From: a virus
IMG/VR virus record: IMGVR_UViG_3300009618_000128
Span: 1-24,755 of that record
Length of the DNA stretch: 24,755 nt
Reading direction: 5' to 3' (one strand)
Shown piece after piece: positions 4,479 through 11,518 of this stretch. The translations under genes and the position numbers were made by a program. Position 1 is the first letter of the stretch, and each line of letters starts with the position of its first letter. Under the pieces are notes generated by a model. That model saw only the letters and a program-made list of their open reading frames with translations, did not search any database and was not told where the DNA came from.

Positions 4479-6984
4479 ACTCCTAGCACCATCCTCAGCC
4501 CGCGTCGATACTGTCCAGTCCGAAGGCGACTCCGAAGGCGCGGCCCCCCATCTCACTCCAATCGACTTTGACGCATACGGTTTCGTCCCTGGCGCGAAAG
4601 CCTCCTGGCGCTGCTCGCCGAAGCCCTGCTATGGCCCGGACGAACTTGGGAGTCTACGCGGGGCGATCGAGGACTTGGTTAAAGGTACAGAGCGATCCGA
4701 TTCTGCGGCGCGCATCTGGGAAGTTCTGCAAGCGTGGGAGCAGAGGCTATTCCGGCGTAACAACCAATTCCTGAATGGCGGCGTGAGGGGTTGGAGCCTG
4801 GGTGCCGGATCGGCTGGCACATCTCCCGCCGCCCTGCTACAGCACCAAAACGGAAGCAGGCTATTCTCCTGCAACGTATTCGGATCACGCTGCAAGAAAA
4901 TAGTAGCGCTGTTGAGCCGGGAGGTTCCACCTTGCGAGGTAGTGGCCGAGGACGATCAGGATACGGACGACAAAGAGGCCGCGCAAGAGGGAGTTCCCTA
5001 TCTCAAGGCTTTCCGCGAGCAGGCCAAAGTGCGGCGCCGCATGGCCGAGGTGGCCAACTATCTCTATACCGATGGCACCGCAGTATCGCTCACCTACACC
5101 GTGGCAGATCGCAGATACGGTCAAGAGGTTGATGAGGATGGAGACCCTGTTCCGGCGCGGCGCGAAGAAGTCGAGATATATGGAAAGCTGGAGCGCAAGG
5201 TTCCGCTCATGGCCGACTCGCTGGAGGATATGGGCTGGATTCGCCTGAGCGAAGAGGCGAACCGGAACGAACTGAGAGGACGTTACCCATGGATCAAGGA
5301 CAAGATCGCAGGCGGTGCCAGCAAGGACGCGATGGGGCAGTTGGATCGGATAGCCCGTGCGAATGTTCGGCTGATCGTTCAGTCATCGAGCACGGACGGC
5401 GAGGCGTATCAGCAGGATACTACCGAGAGCGTCTACTTCTTCCGCCCGTATCAGTACGAGGGCATCGGCGACGAGCAGATGCGGGAGATGATGTACGACG
5501 AGTTCCCGTCCGGGCTTGAGGTTTGGATTGCCGGTGGCGAGATTGGTTTGGTTCGCGAAGGTTCGATGGATGAGCATATTGCCATCAGTCACGCGACACC
5601 TGGAGACGGCCAGAATAGAGAAAGCATCGGGACGAACTATCTTCCCATGCAAAAGCAGCTAAATTCATGCGTATCTCTGCTTTATCGGTATCACGTGGCA
5701 GCAGTGGCGCGGCGCTGGGCCGGTGAGCCGGTCATCGATGTGGAAGCTATCAATAGGCAGTCGAACGACCCGGCCAAAGTGAGTCCGTTCGATCTTCAAT
5801 GGTGCATCGATCACGCGTTGGACCCATCAAAGATTACGTTTGTGGAGAATGTTCCACAAGCCAACGATGCGCTATTCCAATATATTCAATACCTTATGAC
5901 CACGATGCCGGAAACGCTTGATGGAGGTTCCCCGGCAGTCTTTGGTATCGAAGCCGACGCGGCCAGTAAAGGAACGTTTGGCGAGGCTCGCCTCGACCGT
6001 GACCAGGCATTGCAGGTATTCTCTCTCCCGTGGGGCGATATGGCAACACAGGTTGCCGCATTCTCTCATCAGGCAATCAAATCGGCGGCGGCGAATCGTA
6101 TCTCCGATTTCTCGGTTGGGCTTCCAGGTGAACGTGTGCGAGTTCAAGTCGGCAAGCTCAAGGGCAACGTGCTGGTGTGGAGCACATCGACAGAGATTCC
6201 GCCGACGCTTGCCGAGCAGCAGGCAGAGATCGGACAAATGTTGTCCGCTGTCGGAACAGTTCCGTTCTACGCGCAGATTTTGAGCGATCCGCGCAACCTT
6301 GAGATTCTGCGCAAGTTGCCATCGTTTACCGGCATGAAGATTCCCGGACTCGATGATGTAGAGCGCCAGATCGAAGACAATCAAAAGTTGCTCGCGGCGA
6401 CCCCACTCCCGAATCCACAACTTGAGGAGCTTAAAGAGCAGTTGCAGATGCTCGACCAGCAGGCTCAGATGTCCGCACAGCAGAATCCAGCAATGGCGCA
6501 GCAGATCGTTCAGCAGGCGCAACAGCAGGCCGCGCAGTTGCAACAGCAGATTCAGGCTATACCGCCTCTGATTCCGAGTATCCAGCCTGCGCAAGACGCC
6601 TCTCAGGACCATCTAATCAGAGCCGCAATTGCGCTGTCCGAGATGAAGTCGGCGCGCGGCAAAGCAGCGCAGAATGGAAGCGATGAGCAGAAGCAAGGTT
6701 TCCTGAACTTGGCTCTGAACTGGCAGGCTCATGCAACTATCGCGCAAAAGATGCAGCCACCGCCTCCGGTCGAGATGCGGGCCAGCGTGACGATTGATCC
6801 GACGAAGTTGCCGCCAGCGGCTCAGGCTATCGCGTTCGAGCGTCTCGGATTCCAGATGCCACCTGTGGCATTGCAGACGCAGGATCAGGACCACGAGATT
6901 ACGGAAGAGACAGAGGGCGTTAACCCGGAGACAGGGGTTCCTACAAAACGCAAGGTATCGGTGGTCGGAAAGCCGCTATCATGA
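4471..6984 (+). CDS. Portal protein (P22-like size class)
   Basis: The portal forms the dodecameric ring at the unique head vertex, through which DNA enters and leaves and to which TerL and the tail bind. The identification rests on size (837 residues, within the range of large podovirus portals), place between TerL and the scaffold-like gene, and a mixed alpha/beta body ending in a long helical region. Residues 647-710 are extremely Gln-rich (QQNPAMAQQIVQQAQQQAAQ) and predicted to be coiled coil, as in the barrel of P22-type portals. A 10-base repeat TCCGAAGGCG near the start encodes SEGDSEGA in a disordered N-terminus. The start overlaps the previous gene by 8 nt. The stop overlaps the 40-residue gene (ATGA). 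No sharp signature motif exists, so the call is partly contextual. Confidence 0.8.
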   Translation: MPELLAPSSARVDTVQSEGDSEGAAPHLTPIDFDAYGFVPGAKASWRCSPKPCYGPDELGSLRGAIEDLVKGTERSDSAARIWEVLQAWEQRLFRRNNQFLNGGVRGWSLGAGSAGTSPAALLQHQNGSRLFSCNVFGSRCKKIVALLSREVPPCEVVAEDDQDTDDKEAAQEGVPYLKAFREQAKVRRRMAEVANYLYTDGTAVSLTYTVADRRYGQEVDEDGDPVPARREEVEIYGKLERKVPLMADSLEDMGWIRLSEEANRNELRGRYPWIKDKIAGGASKDAMGQLDRIARANVRLIVQSSSTDGEAYQQDTTESVYFFRPYQYEGIGDEQMREMMYDEFPSGLEVWIAGGEIGLVREGSMDEHIAISHATPGDGQNRESIGTNYLPMQKQLNSCVSLLYRYHVAAVARRWAGEPVIDVEAINRQSNDPAKVSPFDLQWCIDHALDPSKITFVENVPQANDALFQYIQYLMTTMPETLDGGSPAVFGIEADAASKGTFGEARLDRDQALQVFSLPWGDMATQVAAFSHQAIKSAAANRISDFSVGLPGERVRVQVGKLKGNVLVWSTSTEIPPTLAEQQAEIGQMLSAVGTVPFYAQILSDPRNLEILRKLPSFTGMKIPGLDDVERQIEDNQKLLAATPLPNPQLEELKEQLQMLDQQAQMSAQQNPAMAQQIVQQAQQQAAQLQQQIQAIPPLIPSIQPAQDASQDHLIRAAIALSEMKSARGKAAQNGSDEQKQGFLNLALNWQAHATIAQKMQPPPPVEMRASVTIDPTKLPPAAQAIAFERLGFQMPPVALQTQDQDHEITEETEGVNPETGVPTKRKVSVVGKPLS

Positions 6985-7103
6985 TGCGATTATTTTGGAA
7001 GTGGGTTACAAAAAAACTCGACGATGCACGATGCACGGCCAATTACCACGAGGAAAAAGTAACAACTCCAGACGGTTGTCCGTGGTGCGGAATTAAACGG
7101 TAA
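6981..7103 (+). CDS. 40-residue basic protein with CPWC motif
   Basis: This very small gene is easily missed. Its ATG overlaps the portal stop (ATGA), and its stop TAA runs into the Shine-Dalgarno of the scaffold gene. The protein is MMRLFWKWVTKKLDDARC followed by a linker and CPWCGIKR at the end (C18, C33, C36). This looks like a minimal zinc knuckle or redox-type CxxC, with an amphipathic basic N-terminus. The exact fit between two overlapping junctions supports translation. The function is unknown. A second start three bases later (7 nt past the overlap begin) is also possible. Confidence 0.6.
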   Translation: MMRLFWKWVTKKLDDARCTANYHEEKVTTPDGCPWCGIKR

Positions 7104-7113
7104 GGAGACAGAC

Positions 7114-8382
7114 ATGGAAGCAGTTCTTGAGCAGGGACTTGAGCAGGTAGAGCAATCTTCTGGAGGCGACGGCGGGCAGCTACAGCAACCCGACCCAAAG
7201 CAGGCAGACCGCGAGTATTCTCAGTGGCTCAAAACCTTGAAAGAGGATGGGGATTTCGGCAAGCATTATCGCCGTATCAAAGACGACTTTGGGCGGCTGG
7301 AAAGCCTCAAGCGTTTGGAGCCGAAGGGTATCGACGGCGTTCGTGAGCGGTACGCGGCGCTTGATGGCGTGGCCTATGGCGACAAAAAGGGTATTGAAGC
7401 CATTTCCACGATGCAATCGACGCTGGCTGAATCTCAGGCTGCGCTAGACGCGATTGCGCAAGGGGATTTGCGCTCACTTAGCGAGGACCAGCGCGCCGGA
7501 ATCATGCAGTCTGCTCCGCAACTGCTTGATATGCTGGCTGAGAGCGATGCGGCCGGCTATGTGAAGGCCGTGCTGCCGCATTTCGTGGATGCGCTGCGGG
7601 GGTCACAGCTTTATTCTGCATACGGGCAGCTTGTCGATGCGCTTTCCCAGGAACCTCCGAAGTGGATGAAGCCGGAGCAAAAGGCAGATTGGACGAATGA
7701 CCGGCTGCAATCTGTCATCGCGCACGCATCGACGATGGGCCAGTGGTTCAAGGCTCAAGAGGACCGCCTGAAAGAGATCGACACCGGCCGGCAGAAACCG
7801 AACGAGGAAGAAGTTGCGCAGCCGAAGGCGGAAACGCAAACCGGCACCGCCAATCCGCAATTCTGGAAGGATAACGTCTACCCTGACACGAATGCTATTG
7901 CGGAAAAAACATTCAATGAGGAACTGAAGCCCTGGGCTGAAAGACTATCCAAGGCCGGTTTTCGTCTTTCGGACGCGAAGAAGCAGGCGTTGGTTGGCGA
8001 ACTCGTTCAGGGCGTGATTTCCGAAGCGAACAAAAATGCAGACTACAAGGTGCAGATGGCCCGCTACAACAGACAGCGGACTCCAGATAAGGCTTCTATC
8101 GTCTCTCTCTTCCGGTCCGAGTTCACCAAACACGCTCCGAATGTGATGAAGGCGCTTATCTCACGCGATTACGGCCAGATTATTGATAAGCGGACGGCGC
8201 CAAAGCCAAACGGGAACGGGAATGGAAGTAAACCCGCTCCGATTGTTCCGCAGAAGGGCGTCAAGATCGTGACCGTGAAGCCGAGCCGGGCCGACATTGA
8301 CTTTCCACGCACCCCGGCAGAGTGGCTGTATCAGAACAAGTGGAAGATGAAGGACGGCTCGGTGCAACAGTACCGCCCATAG
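7114..8382 (+). CDS. Probable scaffolding / prohead assembly protein
   Basis: The 422-residue product is highly charged, helical and low in Cys, with an acidic Gln-rich N-terminus (EQGLEQVEQSSGGDGGQLQQ) and a basic disordered C-terminal third (RTAPKPNGNGNGSKPAPIVP). Those are general scaffold features: an acidic helical body and a basic tail that binds coat protein. Its place between portal and major capsid is the usual one for scaffolds. Sequence similarity to a named scaffold family is not claimed. It is somewhat longer than P22-type scaffolds (about 300). No protease motif is seen. The start is well supported by AAGGAGACAG seven to ten bases upstream, the same ribosome site used at 10397 and 11519. 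Confidence 0.6.
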   Translation: MEAVLEQGLEQVEQSSGGDGGQLQQPDPKQADREYSQWLKTLKEDGDFGKHYRRIKDDFGRLESLKRLEPKGIDGVRERYAALDGVAYGDKKGIEAISTMQSTLAESQAALDAIAQGDLRSLSEDQRAGIMQSAPQLLDMLAESDAAGYVKAVLPHFVDALRGSQLYSAYGQLVDALSQEPPKWMKPEQKADWTNDRLQSVIAHASTMGQWFKAQEDRLKEIDTGRQKPNEEEVAQPKAETQTGTANPQFWKDNVYPDTNAIAEKTFNEELKPWAERLSKAGFRLSDAKKQALVGELVQGVISEANKNADYKVQMARYNRQRTPDKASIVSLFRSEFTKHAPNVMKALISRDYGQIIDKRTAPKPNGNGNGSKPAPIVPQKGVKIVTVKPSRADIDFPRTPAEWLYQNKWKMKDGSVQQYRP

Positions 8383-8431
8383 TGGATACGTTCATATCGG
8401 CTTCATCAATCCAAATCAGGAGAAACGCACC

Positions 8432-8731
8432 ATGTATCCACAACCGCAACTGGGAATGGAAACCAGCATCTCCAACTACGGAGCCGTAGCAACTCAGGCT
8501 CCTCAACCTTCCGGTATCGCCTCTCGCGTAACCGATCTTCAAAAGGCGGTGTCGGAACTTCAATCACTCACCTATCAGGTCAAGGCCTCGCTCGGAATCG
8601 CGAACCAGGATGTAGAGGCGAAAACTCCTGGGCAACCGGCTTCGCTTGCGGAGGTCTTGACCGACGCGCGGTGTCGGATCACGCGATCCAGCGCGGATTT
8701 GCAGGATGTAATTTCGCACCTAAACTCATAG
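8432..8731 (+). CDS. 99-residue protein between scaffold and capsid, unknown function
   Basis: No family is recognised. The N-terminus is Pro/Gln-rich and disordered (MYPQPQLGMETSISNYGAVA), followed by a helical heptad-like stretch (SRVTDLQKAVSELQSLTYQV, about 31-50) and a C-terminal helix. An AGGAG lies about 12 bases upstream of the ATG. It follows the scaffold-like gene by 50 nt and is the last gene before the non-coding capsid leader. Its location suggests a head accessory or decoration protein, but composition gives no proof. Confidence 0.6.
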   Translation: MYPQPQLGMETSISNYGAVATQAPQPSGIASRVTDLQKAVSELQSLTYQVKASLGIANQDVEAKTPGQPASLAEVLTDARCRITRSSADLQDVISHLNS

Positions 8732-8735
8732 CAAT

Positions 8736-8766
8736 TTGACAGGTGTGCTATGATTTTGCATAGGAT
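8736..8766 (+). promoter_or_regulatory. Candidate capsid-leader promoter
   Basis: A perfect -35 TTGACA (8736-8741) follows the upstream stop by five bases. Candidate -10 boxes are CATAGG (8759-8764, 17-bp spacer, 3/6) and TAGGAT (8761-8766, 19-bp spacer, 4/6). Transcription would start near 8771, exactly at the first helix of the structured leader. The -10 match is modest, so the promoter may be weak or phage-factor dependent. Confidence 0.45.
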
Positions 8767-8769
8767 CAA

Positions 8770-8982
8770 CCGGGCGTCAAAGTGGGACGAATGCCATATT
8801 GCAGCCCCGCCCGTGTAGGTGACTGATTAAAGGTGGCTGACAGCCGGGAAAGACCGGCAATAGCAAGGGTCTGTAGCCCGGAATTCCGAGACCGGTCTAA
8901 ATAGCGGATAGCCTGCCGACCCAAACGAGAGGCACACGCGGGGATACGCTGAGACAGAGCGAATCGCCTAGCTCACGTTTGG
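8770..8982 (+). ncRNA. Structured 5' leader RNA of the major capsid gene
   Basis: The 261 bases between stop 8731 and ATG 8993 have no coding frame worth keeping but many complementary segments. Helices seen are CGGGCG 8771-8776 with CGCCCG 8808-8813; GCCGG 8843-8847 with CCGGC 8854-8858 (loop GAAAGA); GGTCT 8868-8872 with AGACC 8889-8893, enclosing CGG-AATT-CCG; and CCAAACG 8921-8927 with CGTTTGG 8976-8982, enclosing GCG/CGC and AGGC/GCCT. The 5' CCGGGC (8770-8775) can instead pair with GCCCGG (8876-8881), which would exclude the first helix: a possible switch or long-range closing helix. The last helix ends ten bases before the ATG, and the capsid start has only GGATGG instead of a good Shine-Dalgarno. 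A regulatory leader or processed small RNA fits; it matches no family I can name. Confidence 0.55.
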
Positions 8983-8992
8983 ATGGATTGTC

Positions 8993-10348
8993 ATGGCACT
9001 CGGAACCGAACTTGCAGTACAGAATATCGAACTTGAAACCTTCGTAACGAAGATCGCCGATCTTCAGCAGCACTTCAACAAGCTACAAACCCGGCTCGAC
9101 CGAGACGGCAACAAAAAGAAGGTCTCCAATCAGACCGCTCGCGGTGGCCAGCAGCGCGCACCTTTCTGGGTGCCCACCCGCGTACAGGGCGGCGCTGGAA
9201 TCCAGCAATTCGCAGCCGACACGTCTACAACCGTGGCCTCCTGGCCGCGCGGCACCGCATCGCAGTTTGTTTCGTTTGCGGCTTCTCCGGTCCGTCTTAT
9301 CAACGTGTGCGAAATCTCCAACCTTGCCGTCGAGGCGACTTCCGACAAGGAAACCGGCCTGGTGAAATACGACCGCGAGGAGATGGAAAAGACTTTGCTT
9401 TCCTTCGAGAATGGCCGCGAATCCCTTCTGAACTCAGATGGCACAGGAACGATTGATGTGATTCCCTCAACAGCTACAATCTCCAGCGGATCGGGGGGAG
9501 GGGGAAATGGTTCGGCCACCTACAGTTACATTTCCGGTTTACCCAACGCTGCAAGATTTGTCGATCAGCAAACAATCCAAGTCATTCAGGCTAATGGAAC
9601 GCCCCGCGTAGGGACGCCCACAATCAGCTATATCGATCCGGTTGCACTCACATTGTGGTTTTCTACCGTGCTTCCTCCAAGCACGCAGGCTACCGACCTT
9701 CTTGTTGTATTGGGCGCTGCCGGAACTGCTGGCTCTTCGATCTACGGCAAGAACTACTGGATTAACAACTCGGCCACCGGAACCCGCGCCGGCGTGATCA
9801 TCTCAAACTATCCGGGCCGCTTCCAGACGCCGATCATCAACTTTGGCGGATCGGGAAGCCTGGTTAACTCGACTGCTCAGCGTGTGGAATCCATTCGCAT
9901 GAGGGCGCTGGGCGACGAATACGACGCCAACGAGAAATCGTTCTGGTACACCAATCCCGTGCAGGGCGTGGCGCTGGCAGACGAGTTCTACAACGCCGGA
10001 CATACCCGTCTGGACGAGGGCGGCAACAAGGAAGTGCCGGACGTGGCGCGGCGCAATATGCAGCCGACATGGGCAGGCCGCGAGGTGGTCTACTCCTCGA
10101 CCGCCGACAACAGCCGCATGGACCTATTCGTGCCGGAGGATTGGTGGAAGGGCGAACTCTTCGAGACTCGGCTTCACAACTGGACGCCGGGCGTAACCGT
10201 GGCTCCCGTACCAACAAACGACGGAACCGGGACGACCACGTACTTTGACTCGACCATGTTCGCTTATGAGTGCGGAGAGAACTACATTTGTGCTAACAGT
10301 AAGAAACAGTTCAGCCTACAGGGTTTGCCTGTACCGGCGAACAGCTAA
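8993..10348 (+). CDS. Major capsid protein
   Basis: The product has 451 residues, is rich in Gly/Ser/Thr/Asn and contains a helical charged N-terminal arm (about 10-50, ETFVTKIADLQQHFNKLQTR). A flexible Gly-rich segment (SSGSGGGGNGSATYSY, about 164-179) lies before the middle. The core has segments I associate with HK97-fold coats of podo-like environmental phages: IYGKNYWINNSATG, then a phrase on a peptide-like YPGRFQTPIINF, then RVESIRMRALGDEYDANEKS. Place directly after the scaffold region, and before a co-chaperonin, supports the call. No protease cleavage signal is evident. Its own leader and promoter candidate suggest separately tuned, high expression. The ATG is chosen by frame and position; its ribosome site is poor. 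Confidence 0.8.
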   Translation: MALGTELAVQNIELETFVTKIADLQQHFNKLQTRLDRDGNKKKVSNQTARGGQQRAPFWVPTRVQGGAGIQQFAADTSTTVASWPRGTASQFVSFAASPVRLINVCEISNLAVEATSDKETGLVKYDREEMEKTLLSFENGRESLLNSDGTGTIDVIPSTATISSGSGGGGNGSATYSYISGLPNAARFVDQQTIQVIQANGTPRVGTPTISYIDPVALTLWFSTVLPPSTQATDLLVVLGAAGTAGSSIYGKNYWINNSATGTRAGVIISNYPGRFQTPIINFGGSGSLVNSTAQRVESIRMRALGDEYDANEKSFWYTNPVQGVALADEFYNAGHTRLDEGGNKEVPDVARRNMQPTWAGREVVYSSTADNSRMDLFVPEDWWKGELFETRLHNWTPGVTVAPVPTNDGTGTTTYFDSTMFAYECGENYICANSKKQFSLQGLPVPANS

Positions 10349-10355
10349 CCTAACC

Positions 10356-10377
10356 GGGGCGGCGGAGACACCGCCCC
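10356..10377 (+). repeat. GC-rich hairpin between capsid and co-chaperonin genes
   Basis: GGGGCGG (10356-10362) and CCGCCCC (10371-10377) form a perfect 7-bp stem with loop CGGAGACA, eight bases after the capsid stop. No T-run follows, so it is not a standard terminator. It could attenuate read-through or protect the capsid message. It contains GAGACACCGCCCCATA (10365-10380), which reappears with a 10-base insertion at 18968-18993. Confidence 0.65.
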
Positions 10378-10396
10378 ATAACCAAAGGAGACAGAT

Positions 10397-10810
10397 ATGC
10401 AATTTCAGCGCAAGCCATTTCTCGACCGCGTGATCGTGCAGGTTACGCCGATCAAGGAAATCTTTCAGCAGTCCTCCAGCATCGAAATCCCGCTCGACGA
10501 TGAGCGCGTGAAATATCGCTCTGACCGTGGCATTGTCAAAGCCGTGGGCGACGGTGTGGCCATGGCGGGCGTCTTTATCGAGATGCCGGTCCAAGTTGGC
10601 GACGAGGTATTCTTCGATCCTGATACAGCCTATGCTGGGCGTATCTACCTGCTTCCTAGCGATCAGAATCGTTCCGACCTGCCAGAGTATCTGGAGTTGT
10701 ATGTCGGCGATCTGCTGGGGCGCTCTCTGCGCTCTTATGAAAAAAACCCAGCAATCTCAAATGCGCTGGCAGCAGAAGAACTTCGCACTGAACTGGAGAA
10801 AGAGCAGTGA
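10397..10810 (+). CDS. Phage GroES-like co-chaperonin
   Basis: GroES-type proteins form the heptameric lid of GroEL. Phage versions (T4 gp31, RB49 CocO) replace host GroES so that large capsid proteins fold. The 137-residue product aligns by eye with GroES: PFLDRVIVQV (7-16) matches the PLHDRVIVKR start; residues 23-43 are a mobile-loop-like insert with a hydrophobic IEIP where GroES has IVL; DRGIVKAVGDGV (43-54) matches the TRGEVLAVGNG strand; and VQVGDEVFFDP (65-75) matches VKVGDIVIF. About 40 residues extend past the usual C-terminus (charged helix ending LEKEQ). The start is supported by AAAGGAGACAG. It lies 48 nt after the capsid stop, which makes the capsid its obvious client. It overlaps the next gene by four bases (GTGA). 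Confidence 0.85.
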   Translation: MQFQRKPFLDRVIVQVTPIKEIFQQSSSIEIPLDDERVKYRSDRGIVKAVGDGVAMAGVFIEMPVQVGDEVFFDPDTAYAGRIYLLPSDQNRSDLPEYLELYVGDLLGRSLRSYEKNPAISNALAAEELRTELEKEQ

Positions 10811-11508
10811 GACGCGCCCCTGCCTGGTTCAACAGCGCCCTTGAGCGCATCGGCGGCATGAACCGCTTCGGCGAGCCGATCTTCAAGCTCGTCTGGTCAA
10901 CTGAGCCGCGCATGATCGTTGGCGGCAGGTTCTCAGACGGCTTTGTGGGCTACCGCAAGCGTCCGGCAGTACCTGGGCCTCCTTGCTGGGCACTGATGAT
11001 CTGGGAGTCTCCAGAATCGCATGGTGACCCACTCGAATGGGAGTACCAATACCGTCAACTTGACACAGGTTTGCTCGACGTGGGCAGTTTTCCGCAGCGG
11101 GGTCGGTATCGGCTTCTCAAGCCATTTATGTATCAGGAAACGGTCAAAGAAGAACAGATTGAATACTTCTTCAACCACAAGACAAAGGTGATGGTGCCGG
11201 TGCGGGTTCTGAAAGCCAAGTATATCACGCACAGGATGGAACCATGCGGACTGATTCTCGATCTTTTAGTCCCGATGCTGAAAGCGTGGCGCTCACTTAC
11301 AATCTCCGAAAAACTTGAGGCGGTTGCGCAGCGCAAAGAGCGGGAAGAAAAAGAGGAGGCGAGAGTCCGCAAGGATTTGATGCACGATTGCCGAGTCAAG
11401 CGTAGTTGGCAGCTCGTACAGAAGCGGGCTGAAATCATCGAAAAACAAATGGAACAGGCTATGAGAATAGCGTCTCAGTATGGGCGCGGCATGGCCTCTA
11501 TCGCGTAA
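10807..11508 (+). CDS. Conserved phage protein of unknown function, 233 residues
   Basis: The GTG start overlaps the co-chaperonin stop (GTGA). The protein opens RRAPAWFNSALERIGGMNRF and GEPIFKLVWS, a pattern I recall from many environmental phage proteins with no assigned role. It continues with Trp/Tyr-rich beta segments (WALMIWESPESHGDPLEWEY) and ends in a long charged coiled coil (about 165-225, KEREEKEEARVRKDL). No catalytic motif is visible. Location in the block between capsid and connector, and coupling to the chaperonin, suggests a head-maturation or structural accessory. The alternative is a morphogenesis-linked regulator. Confidence 0.7.
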   Translation: MRRAPAWFNSALERIGGMNRFGEPIFKLVWSTEPRMIVGGRFSDGFVGYRKRPAVPGPPCWALMIWESPESHGDPLEWEYQYRQLDTGLLDVGSFPQRGRYRLLKPFMYQETVKEEQIEYFFNHKTKVMVPVRVLKAKYITHRMEPCGLILDLLVPMLKAWRSLTISEKLEAVAQRKEREEKEEARVRKDLMHDCRVKRSWQLVQKRAEIIEKQMEQAMRIASQYGRGMASIA

Positions 11509-11518
11509 AGGAGACAGC

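Noticed and set aside
4519-4540. TCCGAAGGCG direct repeat near the portal start as a regulatory element
   Set aside because: It lies within coding sequence and simply encodes a repeated SEG tripeptide in a disordered N-terminus.
5872-6612. 246-residue leftward open frame inside the portal gene
   Set aside because: It is Leu/Arg-rich, as expected for the antisense of a Gln/Ala/Glu-rich gene, has no ribosome site and lies wholly within the portal.
8781-8900. Cobalamin-riboswitch-like blocks (CAGCCCCGC, then CCGGGAAAG, then AGCCCGGA...GAGACC) in the capsid leader
   Set aside because: The order is suggestive, but the B12-box core is broken by a 6-base insertion and the upstream helices do not match. 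A vitamin sensor before a capsid gene is also biologically unlikely.
8770-8992. Self-splicing intron or ribozyme
   Set aside because: No group I P/Q/R/S core, no group II domain V and no hammerhead core (CUGANGA...GAAA) were found, and no split gene flanks it.
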